Below the pieces are notes generated by a model, which saw nothing but the letters and a program-made list of their open reading frames with translations, made no database searches and was not told where the DNA came from. Below, piece after piece: positions 32,554-39,892 of a DNA stretch of 64,000 nucleotides. The stretch lies in the NCBI RefSeq assembly GCF_035961655.1, contig NZ_CP108393.1, positions 930,001-994,000 of the forward strand, read 5' to 3'. This DNA is from Streptomyces sp. NBC_01317. GTDB taxonomy: Bacteria; Actinomycetota; Actinomycetes; Streptomycetales; Streptomycetaceae. Positions within the stretch are counted from its first letter, which is position 1. Every line of letters starts with the position of its first letter. Position numbers and translations under genes: made by a program.

Positions 32554-33387
32554 TCAGCTCAGGACGCCGGTGCCCAGCAGGCCGAGGAGCAGCACACCGA
32601 TGATGATCCGGTAGATCACGAAGGCGTTGAAGGAGTGCTTGGCGACAAACTTGAGGAGCCAGGAGATGGAGGCGTACGCGACGACGAAGGAGACGAGGGT
32701 CCCGGCTACCAGGGGGGCGGCGCCGACCCCCGCGCCGAGCGCGTCCTTCAGCTCGTAGAGGCCGGCGCCGGTGAGGGCCGGGATGCCGAGGAAGAACGAC
32801 AGGCGGGTGGCGGCGACGCGGTCGAGGTCGAGGAGGAGCGCGGTGGACATCGTGGCGCCGGACCGCGAGAAGCCGGGGAAGAGCAGGGCCAGGATCTGTG
32901 AACTGCCCACCAGCATCGCGTCCTTGAACGAGGTGTCGTCCTCGCCGCGCTTGTGCCGGCTCATCTGGTCGGCCACCCACATCACACCGCTGCCGACGAT
33001 CAGGGAGGCGGCCACCACCCACAGCGACGCCAGCGGGCCCTGGATCAGTGGTTTGGCGGCCAGTCCGACCAGCACGATCGGGATCGTGGCGTAGATGACC
33101 CACCAGGCGAACTTGTAGTCGTGGTGGTAGCGCTCCTCGGGCTCCCGGAGGCCGGTGACCCAGGCGGTGAGGATCCTGACGATGTCCTTGTAGAAGTAGA
33201 CGAGCACGGCGGCGATGGCGCCGACCTGGATGACGGCGGAGAAGCCGATGACGGCGTGGTGGTCGACCGGGATGCCCATCAGGCCCTCGGCGATCTTCAG
33301 GTGGCCGGTGGAGGAGACCGGGAGGAACTCGGTCACCCCTTCGACGGCGCCGAGGATGACGGCCTGGCCGACGCTGATCACGCTCAT
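32554..33387 (-). CDS. uppP: Undecaprenyl-diphosphate phosphatase
   Basis: 277 residues from ATG 33387 (GGAAAGAG upstream). Multi-spanning membrane protein of the UppP/BacA family, with both catalytic blocks: EGVTEFLPVSSTGHL near residue 15 and LLFPGFSRSGATMS near 170. It removes a phosphate from undecaprenyl diphosphate, recycling the lipid carrier for peptidoglycan; extra copies give bacitracin resistance. A perfect palindrome 95 bp upstream may be an operator. Confidence 0.95.
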   Translation of the reverse strand: MSVISVGQAVILGAVEGVTEFLPVSSTGHLKIAEGLMGIPVDHHAVIGFSAVIQVGAIAAVLVYFYKDIVRILTAWVTGLREPEERYHHDYKFAWWVIYATIPIVLVGLAAKPLIQGPLASLWVVAASLIVGSGVMWVADQMSRHKRGEDDTSFKDAMLVGSSQILALLFPGFSRSGATMSTALLLDLDRVAATRLSFFLGIPALTGAGLYELKDALGAGVGAAPLVAGTLVSFVVAYASISWLLKFVAKHSFNAFVIYRIIIGVLLLGLLGTGVLS

Positions 33388-33482
33388 CGGATCTCTTTCC
33401 GGAGGGTTCGAGGGGGACGGCGGCAAAGACACGGGCGCCGACCGCCCGCGGGTCCGCCTGCCTGCGGGTCCGCCCGCCTGTA

Positions 33483-33502
33483 CGTCTACTGCACTGTAGA
33501 CG
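33483..33502. promoter_or_regulatory. Palindrome upstream of uppP
   Basis: CGTCTAC (33483-33489) and GTAGACG (33496-33502) are perfect complements separated by TGCACT. The CTAC...GTAG shape recalls BlaI/MecI-type operators, but the spacer differs from the classic one, so the regulator is uncertain. It lies in the promoter region of uppP and 58 bp before the stop end of the next gene. Confidence 0.5.
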
Positions 33503-33560
33503 ATGTCGGCGGCCGCGACGCTCCCGGCCGTCCGGCAGCGTGTCCCCGTGCCTCCCGGGG

Positions 33561-34226
33561 TCAGGCGCCCAGCCGGTTGATCTCCGGGCTGTACAGCACG
33601 TGCGGCTCGGCTCCCCGCAGGGCGACCACGGCGAGCATGGCCCGGCCCAGGTGTTCCGTCGTGGTCACGTGCGCGGGCATCAGGCGGCGCAGCAGCGGAT
33701 AGAGCCAGGAGGTCAGGTCGTACATCAGCCGGTAGACGGCCGTCCTGGACCTCGCCCCGTCGCGGGGCCGGATGTAGCCGGGCCGGAACATGTAGGCCGG
33801 GAAGTCCATGGCCAGCAGTTCGTTCTCGGTACGGCCCTTGACCCGCGCCCACGCCCTCCGGCCGCGCTCGGTGCTGTCGGTGCCCTCGCCGGAGACGTAC
33901 GTGAAGGTCAGACCGGGGCTGCGGCGCGCCAGTGCCCGGGCGGCGGCGAGTGTGTAGTCGTAGGTGATACGGCGGTACTCGTCCTCGCTCCGGCCGGACG
34001 AGGAGACGCCGAGGCAGTAGAAGCACGCGTCGAGGCCCGAGAGCTCGTCCTCGATCGCGGTGAAGTCGGTGAAGTCCTCGTGGACGATCTCGCGGACCTT
34101 GGGAGGGTGGCCGCCGGTTCTCGTACGGCCCACCAGGACCACGCTCTCGACCCGCTCGTCCAGCACACATGCGCGCAGGACACCCTGCCCGACCATGCCG
34201 GAAGCCCCGAAGATGATGACCTTCAC
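33561..34226 (-). CDS. NAD(P)-binding epimerase-like protein (atypical SDR)
   Basis: 221 residues from GTG 34226. Starts with the Rossmann motif VIIFGASGMVGQGVLRACV, then VVLVGRTRTG and DACFYCLGVSSSG; later TFTYVSGEGTDS and YMFRPGYIRPR. These mark the NmrA/HTATIP2-like extended SDR group. No catalytic YxxxK is seen, in keeping with that group, which often serves as a redox sensor or binds NAD(P) without classical chemistry. It is divergent from the SDR gene at 34432. Confidence 0.83.
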   Translation of the reverse strand: MKVIIFGASGMVGQGVLRACVLDERVESVVLVGRTRTGGHPPKVREIVHEDFTDFTAIEDELSGLDACFYCLGVSSSGRSEDEYRRITYDYTLAAARALARRSPGLTFTYVSGEGTDSTERGRRAWARVKGRTENELLAMDFPAYMFRPGYIRPRDGARSRTAVYRLMYDLTSWLYPLLRRLMPAHVTTTEHLGRAMLAVVALRGAEPHVLYSPEINRLGA

Positions 34227-34431
34227 GTTCGACCGCCCTCGTGTGACGCGGCGCGGACCCGTGCGAGTCCTCACGCCGGCTCAACCGTCCGGTTGGGCAG
34301 GGGCAGCGTAGCCATGACGAATGGATCGGACGCCACGCCGTCGTCGTGTCGGTGGGCCGCCCGACCCGCCCGCCCAGGGCACTCTGGGGACTCGTCCCTC
34401 CACGCCCGCACCGTCCCACCAGGAGTCCCCG

Positions 34432-35382
34432 ATGAGCAAGGCCCTCCCTCTCGAACCGGCCCCCGATCTGCGAGGCCGCCTGGCCCTGGTCACCGGGGCC
34501 AACAGCGGCATCGGGTCCGGTGTCGCCCGCCGCTTCGCGCAGGCGGGCGCCGAGGTCGTCCTGGCCGTACGGAACGCCGCCAAAGGGCGGGAGGCCGCTC
34601 AGCGCTTCGGCGACCCGCCGCCCGGCGGCGGCCCGGTGCGCGTGGAGCAGGTGGACCTGGCCTCTCTCGCCTCGGTCAGGGATCTGTGCGCCAGACTGAA
34701 CGCCGAAGGCCGGCCGCTGCACTACCTGGTGAACAACGCCGGGATCCTCGCCCCGCCGCAGCGCTCACTCTCCCCCGACGGCTTCGAGCTCCAGCTCGCC
34801 ACCAACCACCTGGGCCATTTCGCCCTGACGGGACTGCTCCTGCCCCTGCTGCGGCAGGCCGGCGGACGGGTGGTGAGCGTGGCCAGCCTCACGGCCCGTA
34901 CCGCTCGCCTCTCCCCCGGGGACCTCCGGGGCGGGAGGTACCGCCCGTACGCCGCCCATGGCACGTCCAAGCTCGCCCAGCTCGTCTTCGCCCTCGAACT
35001 GGACCGGCGCGGCCGGCTGCACGGGTGGGGCATCAGCAGCAACGCCGCCCACCCCGGTGGGGTGGTCACCAACCTCCAGGTGACGGGACCGACCCTCGGC
35101 GGCCACCGCGCGGGGCCCGTGGCCCGGCTCTCCACCCGGATCTACCGGCTGCCCGGGCTGGGGAACGACGTGGCGCGGGCGTCCCTGCTCCCGTTCTTCG
35201 CCGCGACGGCGGGGCGGGCGGAGGGCGGCGCCTACTACGGGCCCGCGGGCTTCGCGGAACTCGCCGGGCCGCCCGGCCGGGCGAAGGTCCCCGCCCGGGC
35301 CCGGGACACGCGGACGGCCGCGGGACTGTGGACGGCCTCGGAGGCGCTGACGGGGGTCGCGTTTCCCGACTCGGAGGACTGA
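34432..35382 (+). CDS. SDR family protein with catalytic Tyr replaced by His
   Basis: 316 residues from ATG 34432 (AGGAG five bases upstream). The SDR fold is complete: VTGANSGIGSGVARRFA, NNAGILAPPQ, VVSVASLTA and the downstream AAHPGGVVTNL. However the active-site segment reads AHGTSKLAQLVF: the residue four before the catalytic Lys is His, where Tyr is expected (compare YAQSK at 2453-3469 and YGRSK at 52326-53297 in this window). It may be inactive as a dehydrogenase or use an altered mechanism. It is divergent from 33561-34226 and upstream of the TDT transporter gene. Confidence 0.85.
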   Translation: MSKALPLEPAPDLRGRLALVTGANSGIGSGVARRFAQAGAEVVLAVRNAAKGREAAQRFGDPPPGGGPVRVEQVDLASLASVRDLCARLNAEGRPLHYLVNNAGILAPPQRSLSPDGFELQLATNHLGHFALTGLLLPLLRQAGGRVVSVASLTARTARLSPGDLRGGRYRPYAAHGTSKLAQLVFALELDRRGRLHGWGISSNAAHPGGVVTNLQVTGPTLGGHRAGPVARLSTRIYRLPGLGNDVARASLLPFFAATAGRAEGGAYYGPAGFAELAGPPGRAKVPARARDTRTAAGLWTASEALTGVAFPDSED

Positions 35383-35480
35383 CCGGCCGTACCCGTACCC
35401 GTACTGACCGTCTGTTCATTTATCACGACCACCCCGGTGGAACGACACCGACGCGACTGTCATCTGCGGAGGAGCACGCC

Positions 35481-36434
35481 ATGGCCGCCCAACGGATCCC
35501 GCTCAACCTCTTCGGCACACCCTTCGGCCTGGTGGGCCTGGCCGGCTGCTGGGTGACCGCAGGCGCGCAGGGCCACGTGTCCGACTCGGTCGGGGACGCC
35601 CTGCTGGCGCTGACCGCCGTGGTCTGGCTGGCCACCGTGGTGTTCTACCTGCGGTACGTCCTGACCACACGCGGCGCCTTCGTGGCGGACCTGCTGGACG
35701 AGGTGGGGAGCCCGTTCGCCTCCCTCGCGCTCATCACCCCGATGCTGCTCGCGTCCGAGGGCATCGCCCCGCACGCCCCGACCGCCGGGAAGGTCCTGGT
35801 GGACGTCTTCCTCGTCCTCACCGTGCTGGCCGGTGGCTGGTACACCGGCCAGTGGATCTACGGTCCGCTCGCGCTCGACCGACTGCACCCCGGGTACTTC
35901 CTGCCCACCGTCGCCGGCGGATTCGTCGCGGCGACCAGTGCCGCGCAGGTCGGTCAGGAGCGGCTGGCCCAGGCGATGTTCGGTCTCGGCATCGCCTGCT
36001 GGTTCATCCTCGGGTCGATGATCATGGGGAGGCTGTTCGTCCGCCCGTCGCTGCCACCCCTGCTCATGCCGACCCTGGCGATCGAGATGGCGCCCCCGAC
36101 GGTGGGGAGCGTCGCCTACTTCGCCCTCGACGGGAACCGCCTGGACATCGTCGCGGCGGGCCTGGCGGGGTACGGGCTGGTGATGGTGGGGGCGCAGCTC
36201 AGGCTGCTGCCCGCTTATCTGCGCCTCAGCTTCGCCCCCAGCACCTGGTCGTTCGCCTTCTCCTGGGCCGCCGTGGTCACCACCACGCTGCACTGGAACG
36301 AGTTGGGGCGGCCGGACGGGCACACCGTCTACACGTACCTGCTGCTGGCCGCGATCACGGCGTTCGTGGGCGGTATCGCCGCGAGGACGGTGCTCGCGCT
36401 CGTACGGCGCCAACTGCTGCCGCGGGCCGGCTGA
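35481..36434 (+). CDS. TDT/SLAC1-family transporter (TehA-like)
   Basis: 317 residues from ATG 35481 after GGAGGAG. About ten membrane segments are visible, beginning FGLVGLAGCWVTAG and including VGSPFASLALITPMLLA, the conserved SPFASL/ PPxVGS blocks (EMAPPTVGSVAYFAL), and SFAFSWAAVVTTTLHW. This is the tellurite-resistance/dicarboxylate transporter and SLAC1 anion channel fold; the substrate is not known. Its end, and that of the converging rraA-like gene, are buried in one hairpin. Confidence 0.85.
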   Translation: MAAQRIPLNLFGTPFGLVGLAGCWVTAGAQGHVSDSVGDALLALTAVVWLATVVFYLRYVLTTRGAFVADLLDEVGSPFASLALITPMLLASEGIAPHAPTAGKVLVDVFLVLTVLAGGWYTGQWIYGPLALDRLHPGYFLPTVAGGFVAATSAAQVGQERLAQAMFGLGIACWFILGSMIMGRLFVRPSLPPLLMPTLAIEMAPPTVGSVAYFALDGNRLDIVAAGLAGYGLVMVGAQLRLLPAYLRLSFAPSTWSFAFSWAAVVTTTLHWNELGRPDGHTVYTYLLLAAITAFVGGIAARTVLALVRRQLLPRAG

Positions 36435-36470
36435 CTTCGGGGCGCCACGGGCTTTCCGCCCCGGTCAGCC
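36429..36470. terminator. Bidirectional terminator overlapping both stop codons
   Basis: GGCTGAC (36429-36435) pairs with GTCAGCC (36464-36470), with an inner CGGGGCG (36438-36444)/CGCCCCG (36457-36463). The outer stem includes the TGA of the TDT gene (36432-36434) and the stop of the rraA-like gene (complement of 36465-36467), an unusually tight arrangement. Confidence 0.8.
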
Positions 36471-37088
36471 CTCGAAGCCGTTGTCCGCCAGGATTTGGTC
36501 GATCCGGGCGCGGTGCGCCGCCTCCCACTCGTCGGGGGATTCGCCGGCCTCCTTGGCCAACTTCGCGCGGGCGTCGAGCAGTACGGGCTCCTGGCGGGCG
36601 TGGGGAACCACCACGATGCCCTCTTCGTCGGCCACGACGACATCGCCGGACCGTACGTCCACGCCGCCGCAGCGCACCGGCTGGTCGAGCGACCCGATCG
36701 CCGCCTTGACTCCGGGAATGGGGATGACGCCCCGGGCGAAGACGGGAAAGCCCATCTCCCGCACCTCGGCGAGGTCACGGACGACCCCGTCCACCACAAA
36801 CGCCGCGATGCCCCGCCGTTGGGCGACGGCACAGACGTTTCCCCCGGCGACCGCGTAGTCCACGTCACCGGCCTGGACGACGATGACGGAGCCGGGCTCC
36901 GCGCGGTAGATGGCGGCGTGGAGCATGAGGTTGTCGCCCGGAGGACACCGCACGGTGAACGCCGGCCCGGCCACGCGGGGCGACGAGGGCCACAGCGGGC
37001 GGATACCGATGTCCATGACCTGCTCACGCCCCAGTACGTCGGCGAGAGTGGTCGGCGGGATGCTCCGGAATCCGTTGACGTCGTCCAT
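36465..37088 (-). CDS. RraA-like / 4-hydroxy-4-methyl-2-oxoglutarate aldolase family protein
   Basis: 207 residues from ATG 37088. Motifs of the RraA/HMG aldolase fold: TTLADVLGR, GPAFTVRCPPGDNLMLH, VDYAVAGGNVCAVAQRRGIAAFVVDGVVRDLAEVREMGFPVFARG, with the G-G-N and R-D residues of the active site, then GDVVVADEEGIVVVP. In these enzymes the metal-bound site cleaves HMG or oxaloacetate. True RraA (RNase E inhibitor) is shorter; the C-terminal helical extension fits aldolase use. Confidence 0.87.
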   Translation of the reverse strand: MDDVNGFRSIPPTTLADVLGREQVMDIGIRPLWPSSPRVAGPAFTVRCPPGDNLMLHAAIYRAEPGSVIVVQAGDVDYAVAGGNVCAVAQRRGIAAFVVDGVVRDLAEVREMGFPVFARGVIPIPGVKAAIGSLDQPVRCGGVDVRSGDVVVADEEGIVVVPHARQEPVLLDARAKLAKEAGESPDEWEAAHRARIDQILADNGFEG

Positions 37089-37200
37089 GGCTCTTCCTTC
37101 GTCCGGGCGGCCCTCCCGGGCGGAGGGGGCGTGGTGCGCGGCGGCCGAGACTACCGAAGCGCCGGCGCGGCGACGCATGCGATCTCACTAGGATCGCGGC

Positions 37201-37593
37201 ATGTTCGAGTGCCACGGCTGGATCACGGTCAGGGAGTCCGCAGGTGAGGACGACGAAATCCGGCTGCGGCAGATCGTCGATGAGCTTCGGCTTCGCATCG
37301 CCCGGATGGCCGGCCCCTACCTCCTTGACCTCAGGTGGATGAACGGCGAGCCGTTCGTCCACCTGGGAGGCCATTCCAATCACCGCTCGCCGCCCGATGT
37401 CGCCGGGCTGTTCGCGCATGTGGCGGCGGTGTCTCCCGGCTCCTACGGGCTCCTCCACATCCGCGACGACGAGGACCCGGACCACGGGAACGAGGTACGG
37501 GTGCTCAGGCTCGCCCGGGGCAGGGTCACGCATCACACGGAGGCACTGCTGTCTCCGTGCGTCCCGGCCCTGGAGGACCCCTTCATCGGCTAG
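37201..37593 (+). CDS. Imm7-family immunity protein (orphan)
   Basis: 130 residues from ATG 37201. Starts MFECHGWITVRES, and ends TEALLSPCVPALEDPFIG; with LDLRWMNGEPFVHLGGHSNHR and GSYGLLHIRDDED these match the Imm7 immunity family of polymorphic toxin systems. Immunity proteins of this kind block a cognate toxin domain. No toxin gene is next to it: neighbours are an aldolase and an excalibur protein. It may be a captured immunity gene, or its toxin may be elsewhere. Confidence 0.8.
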   Translation: MFECHGWITVRESAGEDDEIRLRQIVDELRLRIARMAGPYLLDLRWMNGEPFVHLGGHSNHRSPPDVAGLFAHVAAVSPGSYGLLHIRDDEDPDHGNEVRVLRLARGRVTHHTEALLSPCVPALEDPFIG

Positions 37594-37719
37594 AAGCGGC
37601 CCCGAGCGGCCGCCCCGCACTTTTTCATCACAACTCGGCCACCAATAAGACGCATTGCTCACATCGGCTCAATCCTCGCCGCTACGGTCATGCCTCCACG
37701 AAGTACCCCTGGGGGACAC

Positions 37720-38259
37720 ATGTCGTACAACCAACCACCGCAACCGCCGCAATGGGGGCAGCCGCCCGCCGGCCCGAACCCCTACACACCTCCGCCCGTG
37801 CCGGGTGGTCGGCCGGGGTGGGCGCGGAAGCGGGTGCTCCTCCCGGCCGCTTTTCTGCTCTTCTGTCTCGGTATCGGCATCGGTGGGGCCGGTGGCGGTG
37901 CGGAGAAGACCGAGGGGGTGGCCGCGTCGGAGCCCGGGCCCACGGCGACCGCGACCGTGACGGCCACACGGACGGAATCGGTGGCGCCCACCGCCACGCC
38001 CGAGCCCGCCGTGACCACCACGGTGACCGCGAAGGCGAAGCCGGCTCCGACCGTCACCAAAACGAAGACGGTACGGGTCACGGTGGCGCCGGCCGCGGGC
38101 GGTGGTGGCGGTGACGATTCCGGCGGGGACGACAGCTCCTCGACGTACTACGCGAACTGCACCGCGGTCCGCGCCGCCGGGGCCGCCCCCATCCGTCGTG
38201 GCGACCCCGGCTACGGGTCCCACCTGGACCGCGACGGTGATGGAGTCGCCTGCGAGTAG
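37720..38259 (+). CDS. Membrane protein with excalibur calcium-binding domain
   Basis: 179 residues from ATG 37720, preceded by GGGGGA. A Pro/Gln-rich cytoplasmic N terminus (1-35) leads to one transmembrane segment (LLPAAFLLFCLGIGIGGAGGG), a Thr/Val/Pro-rich spacer, a Gly/Asp patch, and an excalibur domain at the C terminus: YYANCTAVRAAGAAPIRRGDPGY and then DRDGDGVACE, with the conserved Cys pair and the D-x-D-x-D-G Ca-binding loop. Extracellular location is predicted. The role is unknown; the domain is common in secreted nucleases and surface proteins. Confidence 0.87.
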   Translation: MSYNQPPQPPQWGQPPAGPNPYTPPPVPGGRPGWARKRVLLPAAFLLFCLGIGIGGAGGGAEKTEGVAASEPGPTATATVTATRTESVAPTATPEPAVTTTVTAKAKPAPTVTKTKTVRVTVAPAAGGGGGDDSGGDDSSSTYYANCTAVRAAGAAPIRRGDPGYGSHLDRDGDGVACE

Positions 38260-38310
38260 GCGGGGAGGAGGGGCAGCCTGCAGCCCGGCCGGAACGGGGG
38301 CGTGCGCTGG

Positions 38311-38368
38311 TAAAATGGCGGCACGCTTCGACGTCGCCGGGGCCCGTACCTCACGCGGTACGGGCCCC
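38311..38368 (+). promoter_or_regulatory. Promoter and hairpin leader of the DEAD-box helicase gene
   Basis: TAAAAT at 38311-38316 is a good -10 box. Downstream a perfect 12-bp hairpin, GGGGCCCGTACC (38339-38350)/GGTACGGGCCCC (38357-38368), sits in the untranslated leader, 36 bp before the ATG at 38405. It has no following U-tract. It may be an attenuator, a stability element, or a cold-responsive structure, since DEAD-box helicases are often cold-induced. Confidence 0.6.
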
Positions 38369-38404
38369 GGGGCGTTCCGGGCGTCAGACCGAGGAAGGTT
38401 CCCC

Positions 38405-39823
38405 ATGAACGCGAAGCCGTCAGCCTCCGGGCGCTCCGGTGCCGGCAGGACCGAGCGTGCCGCCGCGCCGCGGGGCGAGCTGTCCGTACCGGAGACCGTG
38501 GTCCCCGGCCTGCCGCCGGCCCGGTCCTTCGCCGAGCTGGATCTGCCTGCCGAGCTGCTGGCGACGATGGCCGGGCTCCAGGTGCGGGAGCCGTTCCCCA
38601 TCCAGGCGGCCACGCTGCCCGACGCCCTGGCCGGCCGTGACGTCCTCGGCCGCGCGCGGACCGGCTCGGGCAAGACGCTCGCCTTCGGGCTCGCGCTACT
38701 CGCCCGTACGGGCGGGCGGCGCGCCGAACCGAAGCGGCCCCTCGGGCTGGTCCTCGTACCGACCCGGGAACTCGCCCAGCAGGTGAGCGACGCGCTGGCG
38801 CCGTACGCGAAGGTGCTCGGACTCCGGCTCACGACCGTGGTCGGCGGTCTGTCGATCTCGCGGCAGGCGGCGGAGATCAAGGCCGGCGCCGAGATCGTGG
38901 TCGCGACCCCCGGACGCCTCGCCGACCTGGTCGGACGGCGGGACTGCCACCTGGACCGGGTACGGATCACGGTCCTGGACGAGGCGGACCAGATGTGCGA
39001 CCTCGGCTTCCTGCCGCAGGTGTCGGAGGTCCTGGACCAGGTGCGGCCCGGGGGACAGCGGATGCTGTTCTCGGCGACGCTCGACCGCAATGTCGACCAC
39101 TTGGTACGGCAGTACCTGCACGACCCGGTGTTCGCCTCGGTCGACCGCGCGGCGGCCTCGGTCACCACGATGGAACACCACGTACTGAACGTTCATCCGG
39201 CTGACAAGTACGCCACCGCCACCGAGATCGCGGCCCGCGACGGGCGGGTGCTGATGTTCCTGGACACCAAGGTCGGTGTGGACCAGTTCACCCGGCACCT
39301 GCGGGACAGCGGCATCCGGGCCGCCGCCCTGCACAGCGGCAAGTCGCAGCCGCAACGCACGCACACGCTGGCCCAGTTCAAGGACGGGGAGGTCACGGTG
39401 CTGGTGGCCACCAACGTCGCCGCCCGTGGCATCCACATCGATCACCTCGACCTGGTCGTCAACGTCGACCCGCCCGCCGACTCCAAGGACTACCTGCACC
39501 GGGGCGGGCGCACGGCGCGTGCGGGCGAGTCGGGCCGGGTGGTCACCCTGGTCACCCCCGGCCAGCGGCGCGACGTGAACAAGATGATGTCGGACGCCGG
39601 GATCCGGCCGACGACCACTCAGGTCCGGTCCGGCGAGGAGCAGTTGACCAGCATCACCGGGGCCAAGCGGCCTCCGGTGGGCGACAAGGGCAAGACCGGC
39701 AGCATTCCCTTCCGGGGCATGGGCAACCGTACGGGCCGTCCTCCGAAGGAATCCCGCAAGGCCGCCGACGCCCGGAAGACCGCGGAGGCGCGGCGGGCCG
39801 CGCAGGTGCGCAAGGCGCGCTGA
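38405..39823 (+). CDS. DEAD/DEAH-box RNA helicase
   Basis: 472 residues from ATG 38405 (GAGGAAGG upstream). All helicase motifs are seen in order: Q-motif FPIQAATLP, Walker A ARTGSGKT, PTRELAQQ, VATPGRLADL, DEAD in VLDEADQMCDLG, SAT, FLDTKVGVDQF, ATNVAARGIHID and HRGGRTAR. The C-terminal tail (410-472) is basic and repetitive, as in RNA-binding tails of cold-shock helicases. It would remodel mRNA or rRNA structure. It has its own promoter and ends at a strong terminator. Confidence 0.95.
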   Translation: MNAKPSASGRSGAGRTERAAAPRGELSVPETVVPGLPPARSFAELDLPAELLATMAGLQVREPFPIQAATLPDALAGRDVLGRARTGSGKTLAFGLALLARTGGRRAEPKRPLGLVLVPTRELAQQVSDALAPYAKVLGLRLTTVVGGLSISRQAAEIKAGAEIVVATPGRLADLVGRRDCHLDRVRITVLDEADQMCDLGFLPQVSEVLDQVRPGGQRMLFSATLDRNVDHLVRQYLHDPVFASVDRAAASVTTMEHHVLNVHPADKYATATEIAARDGRVLMFLDTKVGVDQFTRHLRDSGIRAAALHSGKSQPQRTHTLAQFKDGEVTVLVATNVAARGIHIDHLDLVVNVDPPADSKDYLHRGGRTARAGESGRVVTLVTPGQRRDVNKMMSDAGIRPTTTQVRSGEEQLTSITGAKRPPVGDKGKTGSIPFRGMGNRTGRPPKESRKAADARKTAEARRAAQVRKAR

Positions 39824-39844
39824 CCGCCGGCCGTGGATCCCCCG

Positions 39845-39881
39845 GCGCTGGGCCGCCCCCCACGTGGAAGCGGCCCAGCGC
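39845..39881. terminator. Bidirectional terminator between helicase and PQQ dehydrogenase genes
   Basis: GCGCTGGGCCGC (39845-39856) and GCGGCCCAGCGC (39870-39881) are a perfect 12-bp inverted repeat with a 13-base loop, between two converging genes. Confidence 0.85.
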
Positions 39882-39892
39882 GAAGCGAGCCG

